Assembly (NCBI GenBank): GCA_002702965.1
Contig: PADE01000162.1
Location: 1-5,845 of the forward strand
DNA from: Planctomycetaceae bacterium
Lineage (GTDB): Bacteria > Planctomycetota > Planctomycetia > Pirellulales > Pirellulaceae
Length of the DNA stretch: 5,845 bases
Direction: 5' to 3'
The notes under the pieces were generated by a model, which worked only from the letters and a program-made list of their open reading frames with translations, did no database searches and was not told the origin of the DNA. Below are positions 1-5,206 of the stretch, in pieces. The translations under genes were made by a program, and so were the position numbers. Numbering within the stretch: position 1 is the first letter of the stretch; each line of letters starts with the position of its first letter.

Positions 1-361
1 GTGTTTTCGCGGATGTAACATGGCTGCTCCCGAAGATCCGGCGGGCGGTGACATGGTCGCTGTAGTGGATTGACCCCGAGCGTACCGAACCGCGTCGGCA
101 AAAGAAAGTAACCAGCAGAAACAACTCGTCGGCGCGGAATCCCGGGTTCTCATCCGATCGAAAGCAATCGATACATTCTCGTTAAAGACCGGCGGGCTGC
201 TCGACGATCAAGGCGACCCAAGACACTCTTGCTGCGCTCTTGTCGGCAACCGGTATCGAGGTTCGGCCAGCCGCACCTCGGCGACGAGTACGGGATCTTC
301 CAGCCTTCGCCGTGGGACACGACGGTCGTTTTGCGTCGCCGCGGTCGCCGCCGCGCCTGGG
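1..361. other. non-coding or decayed stretch, no assignable gene
   Basis: No reading frame here looks like a real protein. On the + strand between about 182 and 361 all three frames stay open for long stretches, but the products are Arg/Pro/Ser-rich and resemble GC-rich shadow translation. Because the LRR remnant at 362-446 lies immediately downstream on the same strand, part of this stretch is probably the more decayed body of that gene, but I could not reconstruct any earlier repeat unit with confidence. No promoter, tRNA or terminator was recognised. Confidence 0.4.
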
Positions 362-446
362 AACCATCTAACCCACGCCGATCATCCGCGACGCGGGACT
401 CGCCGAAATGCAGCAGGTGTTACCCAACTGCAAGATCACAAAGTAA
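362..446 (+). pseudogene. C-terminal remnant of a leucine-rich-repeat protein
   Basis: From 384 the frame reads IRDAGLAEMQQVLPNCKITK and stops at TAA 444-446. This is the typical final repeat and tail of planctomycete leucine-rich-repeat proteins (consensus: DAGLAELQ, a few residues, then LPNCKI and stop; known from memory of the family). The preceding half of the repeat, NHLTHAD, sits in another frame at 362-382. One extra base at about 383 separates them, and joining across it gives a good LRR unit (L-T-H-A-D-I-R-D-A-G-L). Just upstream the 384 frame meets a TAA (369-371), so no intact gene can include this tail. The body of the protein (usually several 23-24-residue repeats, sometimes behind a kinase or signal peptide) is not recognisable. 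I infer a pseudogene end. The frameshift could be an assembly error, but the lack of recognisable repeats upstream argues for real decay. Confidence 0.6.
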
Positions 447-699
447 CCCCACTCCCCCGCACAGTCCCGTGAGTCGGATCACCTCCGGCGCGCGACACCG
501 AACTCCTCCCGCAGCGACGGACAAGCGTTGTACACAGGCCCGGCCAAGCGAGTCTGGCGGGCTTATTCCCCGGGATGGTATCTTCAGTGAGAAGGTCCCC
601 CTCCGGCTATCGGGCAAAATCCGCAAGGTAGAACTGCGGGAGGCGAACCGCGACAATCTGAGGCGAGGACCAACCCCTGTGTGACACGACAAACTTCCC

Positions 700-704
700 G
701 GAGA
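700..704 (+). promoter_or_regulatory. ribosome-binding site of the MBL-fold gene
   Basis: GGAGA lies nine bases before the ATG at 714. It decides the start: a GTG at 681 is in frame and would add 11 Arg/Ser/Thr-rich residues, but it has no purine-rich site at a proper distance, and family homology begins after the ATG. No convincing -35/-10 promoter was found upstream. Confidence 0.65.
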
Positions 705-713
705 AATTCCCGC

Positions 714-1655
714 ATGACCGAACTGGCGACGATTCCTCTCAGCATCCCCAATCCGTTTTCGGAGGGCAGAAACCGCATCTATGTGATTCCTTCTGACCCA
801 CTGACATTGATTGATACTGGAACCGCAACAGACCGGGCATTTGACGCGATCGTTAGCCAACTCGATGAGCACGGCTTTTCGATCCGCGACGTCGGCCGCG
901 TGATCTTGACGCACAAACACATCGATCACATCGGAAACGCCTGGCGAATCCAACAGGAATCAGACGCGGAAATCCTGATTCACGAGAGTGAAATGAAGTC
1001 GGTCGCCGATGTCGATCCCGACAGCGTTCGTTTCAAGAAAATGGTGGCAGATCGGCTGACCCAATGGAACGTCCCAGAGGATGTGATGTCGCAACCAAAG
1101 AACTCGGCGAGCCGGGCCTGGGCCATCCAATCCGCGACTCCCACGGGCCTGGTGGACGGCCAACGGATCGGGACAAGTTGTGGCGAGCTCGAGGTGCTTC
1201 ACACGCCCGGTCATACCGCCGGTTCGATCTGTCTCAAGTTCGGTCGGCAGTTGTTTTCGGGAGACCACGTGCTTCCCACGATTACCCCCAACGTCGGTGG
1301 CGGCGACATGCGTCAGCGCGGGTTGCTCAAACGTTTTCTGGACTCTCTTGACCGAACGATGGGTCTGGCACCGCACGTTGACCTGGTGTTCCCCGGCCAC
1401 GGTGATCCTTTCGATCATCTCGCTGAGCGGTGCCAGGAGCTTATCAAACACCATCGGGAGCGGCTCGAGCATACCGCCAAGTTTCTTCGGCAGGGACCGC
1501 TTTCGGCCTACCAGATGGCGCGCTGCCTATTCGGCGAGATGCGCGACTATCACGTGGTTCTCGGTTGCGCCGAGGCACAAGCGCATCTCGAATTCCTAGT
1601 CGATGAGGCCCGTGTCCGCTGCCAAGACGAAATGTACTCCCTGCAACCGGAGTGA
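714..1655 (+). CDS. MBL-fold metallo-hydrolase (LACTB2-like, with C-terminal winged helix)
   Basis: A 313-residue cytoplasmic metallo-beta-lactamase-fold hydrolase. It has the complete dinuclear metal site: H67-x-H69-x-D71-H72 (THKHIDHIG), H167 in TPGHTAG, D184 in FSGDH and H229 in FPGHGDPF. The N-terminal strand with LIDTG (residues 32-36) is also typical. Residues about 240-313 (HHRERLEHTAKFL, then AEAQAHLEFLVDEARV) match the C-terminal winged-helix extension of the LACTB2-like branch, which in homologues helps bind the substrate. Family members cleave thioesters, lactones, glyoxalase-type substrates or RNA; the substrate here cannot be told from sequence. There is no signal peptide. The start at ATG 714 is chosen for the GGAGA site and homology. 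The gene stands alone: an LRR remnant lies upstream and tandem repeats downstream, so context gives no functional clue. The reading frame is undamaged, unlike its neighbours. The fold call is very sure; the exact subfamily is less so. Confidence 0.92.
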   Translation: MTELATIPLSIPNPFSEGRNRIYVIPSDPLTLIDTGTATDRAFDAIVSQLDEHGFSIRDVGRVILTHKHIDHIGNAWRIQQESDAEILIHESEMKSVADVDPDSVRFKKMVADRLTQWNVPEDVMSQPKNSASRAWAIQSATPTGLVDGQRIGTSCGELEVLHTPGHTAGSICLKFGRQLFSGDHVLPTITPNVGGGDMRQRGLLKRFLDSLDRTMGLAPHVDLVFPGHGDPFDHLAERCQELIKHHRERLEHTAKFLRQGPLSAYQMARCLFGEMRDYHVVLGCAEAQAHLEFLVDEARVRCQDEMYSLQPE

Positions 1656-1736
1656 GCTCGCGAAGCGTCGAGCAGACTTTTGCTGCCTCTGCGCTGAATC
1701 ATTTTGGCCTCTTCCACGGCCGCACAATGCGATGCG

Positions 1737-1791
1737 TGGACACCCGGTCGATGGACACCCGGTCGATGGACACCCGGTCGATGGACGCCCG
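1737..1791. repeat. 15-bp tandem repeat, three perfect copies plus a partial fourth
   Basis: The unit TGGACACCCGGTCGA occurs perfectly at 1737-1751, 1752-1766 and 1767-1781. A partial fourth unit at 1782-1791 (TGGACGCCCG) carries an A-to-G change. Since 15 is a multiple of three, each frame gives a pentapeptide repeat (for example VDGHP or WTPGR), but no supported gene uses it. Such arrays usually arise by replication slippage and vary in copy number between strains; any role is unknown. Confidence 0.9.
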
Positions 1792-1818
1792 TGCTGCCAC
1801 CTGCCCACGCCGTGGAAT

Positions 1819-1848
1819 GTCCAAGTTGTGGAAGTCCAAGTTGTGGAA
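1819..1848. repeat. second 15-bp tandem duplication, unrelated sequence
   Basis: GTCCAAGTTGTGGAA occurs twice back to back (1819-1833 and 1834-1848), with a weaker echo, CACAAGTTGTTGG, at about 1901-1913. The period equals that of the array 40 bases upstream, but the unit is different. It contains TGTGGAA, faintly like part of a DnaA box; this is probably coincidence. Confidence 0.85.
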
Positions 1849-2000
1849 AAGAGACACCGACTCCGTGTTACGGAGAGTCCGATGGCACCAAGCCAGAAAC
1901 CACAAGTTGTTGGTTGTTTGCAGGTGATGGAGGATCTTTCACTCTGGTTATGACGCAAGTGACGGCAGGACACCCTCCCTGACGGTGCCACTCCCGCTTA

Positions 2001-2036
2001 CCCCCACGCAGGCCCGGGAATTCGTCGCGCCCCGGG
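2001..2036. repeat. GC-rich interspersed element, copy A
   Basis: The sequence CCCCCACGCAGGCCCGGGA followed by ATT is shared with copy B at 3137, with one difference in 22 bases. The downstream half has CCCGGG again at 2031-2036, so CCCGGG 2013-2018 can pair with it across a 12-base loop. The element lies just beyond the 3' end of the dioxygenase pseudogene. It looks like a small extragenic palindromic element; its function is unknown. Confidence 0.6.
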
Positions 2037-2078
2037 TACCGGCCTACACGCCGACGCCTCGCCGGGTACGCGCGCAGC

Positions 2079-2773
2079 CTAGCCGATGAGGATCGCTCGG
2101 ATCTCGGCGCTATGGCGCGCCAGCGTCTCGGGACTCGGCTCCTGGAGCGGGTTGTACCTCCTGTAGCGGCGAGTCACGGCGAGAGAAGTGCGTCAGGACC
2201 GCGAGCCGTGGCTCGTCCGACCGATTGTGGACTGCAGAATGAGCGCAGTGGATGTTGAGAAGGAAGACCGTTCCCTCCGCGCCGATCAGCCGCCGCTGTG
2301 CCGGGTGCGGCTTACGAGGGTCCGAACGGCGCTTCAACAGGTACGGGTTGCGATGGGATCCAGGCACGACGCGCGTGGCACCATTCTCTTCCGTGAAGTC
2401 AACCAGCGCACAGATCGCGTGACAGGCACACCGGGCACACCCTGACCGCCCCAGTCTACGTGCAGCGACTGTTGGCCGTGCCCCGGCCGAAGCCCACGCG
2501 CCACAACGCCCGTGAGACGGTAGTCGTCGCCCAGCACATGGCGGACCGCGGCAAGTACGCGTGGGTGCCGCCATGTGGCGTCGAAGACCTTCTCGTCGAG
2601 CAGTCCACCCACAATCAGCGTGCCAGCGTGGTCCTGTTCAGTGACGGCGAGCAGCTCCTCCAGCCGGGTCCGCATGTCCGCCACCCGCTTCACTTCACTG
2701 GGACGATGCCGCCCAGCGCAAGGTATCCGTCGTTGTCCAATCGCAGGCGTTCGCTCGCGGTCAGCGTCTCCAT
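2079..2773 (-). pseudogene. phytanoyl-CoA dioxygenase (PhyH) family gene with three frameshifts
   Basis: Joined across three frames, this encodes a nearly full-length (about 231 residues) Fe(II)/2-oxoglutarate-dependent oxygenase of the PhyH family. The start ATG (2773-2771) opens METLTASERLRLDNDGYLAL, a classic PhyH N-terminus, behind a strong ribosome-binding site. One base is missing near 2697-2702, between GGIVP and SEVKRVADM. A second is missing near 2424-2440, between WGGQGVPGVP and CHAICALVDF. A third change, one extra base (or two missing), near 2130-2165 leads into PSPETLARHSAEIRAIL and TAG at 2081-2079. Without that last shift the frame ends early at 2110 in an Ala/Arg-rich tail. 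Catalytic residues survive: the HxD pair in SLHVDWGG, the distal His in CAHSAVHN and the 2-oxoglutarate-binding Arg 11 residues later in SDEPR. FTEENGATRVVPGSHR is a family hallmark. Family members hydroxylate varied substrates; this one is unknown. It is inactive as written unless the indels are sequencing errors. Confidence 0.85.
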
Positions 2774-3102
2774 ATGGAAAAGTCCTCCCTGGGCGGAACA
2801 ACCGTGCAACCGCGCATGAGCCAACACGATCGATCCAATCCGTTGTTGATGACCAGCGATGCGGACCGCCGCGCCGGGCAGCGCAGGCGTAGCAAAACGC
2901 CTTTTGATGCTGAGACCACCGAGGTTGTACGTGGCACCAACATAGCTCTCTCCCGAGGAGTCCACTAGTTGAAATCGAACGGGCCTTGATCGTCGCAGCC
3001 GGCAGCAGAGACCGTAGGTCGCTGGACCTTTTCGAGGGCCGCGTAGACACCTGGCGAGATGTCGATCCCCGCATGCGGAAAGGAGAACAGAATACACCCA
3101 GT
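2774..3102 (-). pseudogene. possible decayed coding remnant upstream of the dioxygenase gene
   Basis: Two minus-strand stretches read like ordinary protein rather than GC-rich noise. One (3102-2965) gives FSFPHAGIDISP, GVYAALEKVQRP and GPFDFN, then meets TAG at 2967-2965. The other, in a different frame (about 2980-2774), gives FQLVDSSGESYVG, ATYNLGGLSIK and LPGAAVRIAG, and runs into the dioxygenase start. Joining them by one frame change near 2970 (GPFDF/RFQLVDSSG) gives about 110 plausible residues. I recognise no family, and there is no start codon with a ribosome-binding site. It may be the 3' part of a lost gene, or chance. Confidence 0.25.
2783..2790 (-). promoter_or_regulatory. ribosome-binding site of the dioxygenase pseudogene
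   Basis: On the minus strand AGGGAGGA precedes the ATG by nine bases. The frame of the ATG stays open further upstream, so this near-consensus site, together with the PhyH-like N-terminus that follows, fixes the original start at 2773. Its preservation suggests that the gene was lost recently. Confidence 0.7.
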
Positions 3103-3136
3103 GGAGCGCGAGAGCCCATCCGTTGCCCGCCCCTTG

Positions 3137-3175
3137 CCCCCACGCAGGCCCGGGAGTTAGGTCTCGCTCCCGGCC
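3137..3175. repeat. GC-rich interspersed element, copy B, with hairpin
   Basis: This is the best hairpin of the three copies. CCGGGAG (3150-3156) pairs perfectly with CTCCCGG (3167-3173) across a 10-base loop; GG at 3147-3148 and CC at 3174-3175 extend the stem past one bulged C. The left part, CCCCCACGCAGGCCCGGGA, is identical to copy A; the right part (GGGAGTT, then CTCG, then TCCC) matches copy C. There is no T-tract on either side, so it is not a standard intrinsic terminator. Confidence 0.65.
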
Positions 3176-3618
3176 ACAGCCCAAACACCACCTCGCCTGG
3201 CGCTAGATTGGTGGCAGCTGGGATCGCAAACCGAAGGGGCCACCCGTGAAACGGCTGCTGGGTTGTCTGCCGGTGCGGGGGATGGTGGGACATCGCGAAC
3301 CGCCAACGTTGGTAGCGTGGGTGCGCAGTCTGAACGCAATCAACAGGCCGCGGTCCAAGGTGTCTGACAATCTAGACTTTCAAGAACCAGGATCACCGGC
3401 AAATGGCTGGTACCTCTGGTGCGACTAGCCAACCTGCAGACGCGTTATCCCAAAAGTGTCCACCCGGCATCGCCGCCAAGGTAGTTGACGTGACAAAGCG
3501 GTTGCCGTGCCGGTAGACCACCGACGACCGCGTCCCACTAGCGAAACGGGCGTAGCCTCACAACCAAACTCGCCACAACGCGCGCGCAGCGCCCGGCCTG
3601 GAATTCAAGAATGCAGGC

Positions 3619-3645
3619 CCCATTCAACGGTTGATTGCCAATGGG
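3619..3645 (-). terminator. weak hairpin downstream of the outer-membrane gene
   Basis: CCCATT (3619-3624) pairs with AATGGG (3640-3645), with a further CAA/TTG pairing inside. It lies 21 bases past the stop of the minus-strand barrel gene, where a terminator would be expected. No T-run follows in the direction of transcription, so a role in termination is only possible. Confidence 0.25.
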
Positions 3646-3665
3646 AGAGAGTACAAACACATCGT

Positions 3666-4478
3666 TTAACGCTGAATACCAAAGGATAGATTGGCACCGA
3701 AGAGCCCTAGCGACTCATCATCAGCGTCTGCGACATGGTGATAGAATTGGCTCTCGACCCCGGCCCGCACGAAGGTAAGCGCGGTCCCTAGAATCGGTCG
3801 GTTCCACTCCGTTCCGATTTGAATTTCCGTCACGGCAAACGTCTCGTAGTCGTGACTTTCGTCATCTCCAGTGTCGGATCCGTTACCGAACTGGATAGAA
3901 GTACGACCCAACACGAACAGCCCCACATTGGAAGTCACGTCGCGACTCAACTCGAATCCGAGAACCGGCCCCGTTCCTTGTTTCCCCATAGTTTCCTCAT
4001 CATCATCTTCATCAGCGTGAGTCACTTCGGCGTATCGCGTACCTCCAGACAACAAGGCGTTCCAATGGCCACCTAAGTTGAATTCACTTGTCAGCTCTAG
4101 GTCGAAGTGCATTGCTTCAACGTCGACGACATCAGGAGAACCGAGATTGGATTGGTGGTATTCAAACCAGCGCACTCGCATTCCCAGATCGCGCTCTCCT
4201 TGCCAACCCAGCCAAACGCGCGGGGCGGCCTGGTAGTCGTGTCCTCGCATTCCATTATCGGTACCAAAGGGCCGTAGGAAAACGACTTCCGCACCCACCG
4301 TCGCGCCACCTCGCTTGGAAGATTCTCCGGTGTTCTTCTGTTGTTCCAGCGCACTGACACGTTGCTCAAGTGCGCTATAACTGTTTGTCGCTGCGTACTC
4401 GAAGCTATCTGAGTCCGTTTGGGCGAGAGCAACATTGGCCACTGCCAGCGTGGCCACGAAGGTAAGTACGGCGCGCAT
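3666..4478 (-). CDS. exported outer-membrane beta-barrel protein (porin-like, possibly Lpg1974-type)
   Basis: A complete 270-residue protein. Residues 1-19 form a signal peptide (MR, a hydrophobic core, then ALA before Gln20), so it is exported by Sec. Residues 34-48 (YSALEQRVSALEQQK) form a short heptad-like coiled coil, as in planctomycete porin-like proteins, where such a segment may form a trimer stalk or a periplasmic anchor (inference). From about residue 58 (GGATVGAEVVFLRPF) to the end, alternating aromatic/hydrophobic strands separated by polar turns (WLGWQGERDLGMRVRWFEY; FNLGGHWNALLSGGTRYAEV; LGLFGANLSFGIQR) indicate a small beta-barrel. Three loops are very acidic: 154-162, 202-210 and 251-255. 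The architecture recalls the Lpg1974/Legionella OMP family, but I cannot confirm it. ATG 4478-4476 follows a weak GGGA site at spacing 8. No operon partner; the reading frame is undamaged. Confidence 0.8.
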   Translation of the reverse strand: MRAVLTFVATLAVANVALAQTDSDSFEYAATNSYSALEQRVSALEQQKNTGESSKRGGATVGAEVVFLRPFGTDNGMRGHDYQAAPRVWLGWQGERDLGMRVRWFEYHQSNLGSPDVVDVEAMHFDLELTSEFNLGGHWNALLSGGTRYAEVTHADEDDDEETMGKQGTGPVLGFELSRDVTSNVGLFVLGRTSIQFGNGSDTGDDESHDYETFAVTEIQIGTEWNRPILGTALTFVRAGVESQFYHHVADADDESLGLFGANLSFGIQR

Positions 4479-4547
4479 GTTCAGTTTCCCGATAGGGTTT
4501 CATCGACATCTATGGATACACCCCCTTTGTCGGTCCAATCTACCGGC

Positions 4548-4566
4548 TTGGCCTAACTTGCCTAAC
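4548..4566. repeat. adjacent direct repeat upstream of the barrel gene
   Basis: TTGGCCTAAC (4548-4557) is followed directly by TTGCCTAAC (4558-4566). It lies about 70-90 bases upstream of the barrel gene's start codon, a position where an activator or repressor might bind. No known operator is recognised, and this could be chance. Confidence 0.35.
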
Positions 4567-4667
4567 GAAGCATCGGTTGTACGGACTGATACCATTGTGA
4601 CTCTTGAGACACCGAACTGACTCGCGTCATTGATTTTCCTGTTACACCGTGTCGCGAACGACGAATT

Positions 4668-4684
4668 GCCGCCGCGTCGGCGGC
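4668..4684. repeat. short perfect GC inverted repeat
   Basis: GCCGCCG, a three-base loop CGT, then CGGCGGC: a 7-bp perfect stem. No T-tract follows on either strand. In DNA this GC-rich such a stem may be accidental. Confidence 0.4.
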
Positions 4685-4866
4685 GACGGTCGACAGACGC
4701 TGGAGAGCCTTTTGTTCGCGGCCGACACGCTGCCCATTGGTGGCGTTCGGGGCGGAGGCCAAGTCGCAGAACTGGCACGCCGATTCACAGCCCGAAGGCC
4801 GAACACTACGCCGCCGGCGCATCGCAGGTGCTGGGGTTCTTGGAAGCGGCACACCCCGTGCACCGT

Positions 4867-4890
4867 TTGACCCGCTCGTTGACCCGCTCG
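4867..4890. repeat. 12-bp tandem duplication
   Basis: TTGACCCGCTCG occurs twice in a row (4867-4878, 4879-4890), just before the possible C-terminal remnant. In that remnant's frame it reads LTRSLTRS. It is probably a slippage duplication. Confidence 0.75.
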
Positions 4891-4986
4891 ATCCGGGGGC
4901 TCGAGACGGTCATCGCGCGGTGCGACAACCTGCCCGCCCTAACGCGTGCAGCCATCCTGGCGATGGTCCAGGAGCCGGACCCCTAA
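4891..4986 (+). pseudogene. possible C-terminal tail of a lost gene
   Basis: The frame ending at TAA 4984-4986 reads IRGLETVIARCDNLPALTRA, then AILAMVQEPDP. The pattern of an amphipathic helix, LP, then RAAILAMV close to the stop resembles the short C-terminal tails (D-L-x-x-V-x-x-W-x-x-LP-x-x-I-R-x-A-I-x-A-x-V) that I remember from many planctomycete hypothetical and integrase-linked proteins. That likeness is from memory and unverified. The frame is open back to 4630, but its upstream product is Arg/His/Pro-rich noise with no ribosome-binding site, so no intact gene is claimed. It may be the debris of a gene whose body was lost, or chance. Confidence 0.3.
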
Positions 4987-5000
4987 CCACCTTCCCTCGG

Positions 5001-5036
5001 CCCCCGGCAAGCCCGGGAGTTGGCCCTCGTTCCCTG
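5001..5036. repeat. GC-rich interspersed element, copy C
   Basis: CCCCCGGCAAGCCCGGGAGTT and the following CTCGTTCCC align with copy B (GGGAGTT, variable bases, CTCG, TCCC) with one deleted base on the left side. The hairpin is weaker: GGGA pairs with TCCC across a 12-base loop. It begins 14 bases after the stop of the possible remnant at 4986, so this copy, like copy A, sits just past a gene end. Confidence 0.5.
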
Positions 5037-5191
5037 TGTTCCATTCGCCCGATTTCACCCACTCCACCTGCGCGCGGCAGGCTCTATGGAGGTGACAGCG
5101 GGAACCGGCAATCGAATAGAAACGCGATCGAACCAGGTCGATGCCTCACCAGGCGGCGTGAACAAAAGTGGTAGGTCTTGAGCCTCGAACC

Positions 5192-5204
5192 CGCCGGCAC
5201 GGCG
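5192..5204 (-). terminator. short GC hairpin directly after the secreted-protein gene
   Basis: CGCCG, loop of three, CGGCG, lying two bases past the minus-strand stop at 5209-5207. The position suits a terminator, but the stem has only 5 bp and no T-run follows directly, so this is weak. Confidence 0.2.
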
Positions 5205-5206
5205 TC

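Larger units (their letters stand above)
1656..2078. other. intergenic region between convergent genes, repeat-rich
   Basis: This lies between the stop of the MBL gene (+) and the end of the broken dioxygenase gene (-). It contains a 15-bp tandem array (1737-1791), a second array with the same period but another sequence (1819-1848), and copy A of a GC-rich interspersed element (2001-2036). Long open frames cross it because a 15-bp period adds no stops in any frame; none has a start with a ribosome-binding site or a recognisable domain. No intrinsic terminator with a T-tract was found for either convergent gene. Confidence 0.6.
3103..3665. other. long intergenic stretch without a recognisable gene
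   Basis: Apart from copy B of the interspersed element (3137-3175) and a weak hairpin at 3619-3645, I see nothing assignable here. Open frames are short, Arg/Pro-rich and lack ribosome-binding sites. Near 3452-3464 the sequence CCCAAAAGTGTCCAC faintly resembles ends of some insertion sequences, but no partner end or transposase is present. Confidence 0.45.
4479..5206. other. long intergenic stretch with gene remnant and repeats
   Basis: This 728-base gap separates two minus-strand genes; the upstream control region of the barrel gene must lie at its left end. It holds an adjacent direct repeat (4548-4566), a 7-bp GC hairpin (4668-4684), a 12-bp tandem duplication (4867-4890), a possible C-terminal gene remnant (4891-4986) and copy C of the interspersed element (5001-5036). 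All six frames are open over long parts of 4630-4980, as is common in GC-rich DNA, but none has a ribosome-binding site and a recognisable domain. Confidence 0.5.

Noticed and set aside
229..684. 151-codon plus-strand open frame before the MBL gene
   Set aside because: Arg/Ser/Pro-rich composition, no ribosome-binding site, and it overlaps the LRR tail in a different frame.
420..953. 177-codon minus-strand open frame overlapping the MBL gene start
   Set aside because: It is antisense to a well-supported gene over much of its length and shows no domain; a shadow frame.
1843..1851. TGTGGAAAA as a DnaA box and the 15-bp arrays as origin iterons
   Set aside because: Only two loosely similar sites, no AT-rich unwinding region and no dnaA, dnaN or rep gene nearby.
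2026..2074. Imperfect stem CGCGCCCCGG with CCGGGTACGCGCG as a terminator of the dioxygenase gene
   Set aside because: Three-base bulge, a loop of about 26 bases, overlap with interspersed element A and no T-tract.
2334..3293. 319-codon open frame on the minus strand taken as one gene
   Set aside because: Only its C-terminal third is meaningful (the middle part of the broken dioxygenase); the N-terminal part is Arg/Pro/Ser-rich read-through with no ribosome-binding site.
3452..3464. CCAAAAGTGTCCA as an insertion-sequence end
   Set aside because: No matching inverted end, target duplication or transposase in the window.
141..5017. Six CCCGGG hexamers, all outside the intact genes
   Set aside because: The number is near expectation for GC-rich DNA, and three or four of them belong to the interspersed element already reported.
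5176..5200. T-arm-like sequence (GGTTCGAG on the minus strand) suggesting a tRNA
   Set aside because: The flanking bases do not form a 5-bp T-stem, and no acceptor, D or anticodon arms can be drawn.
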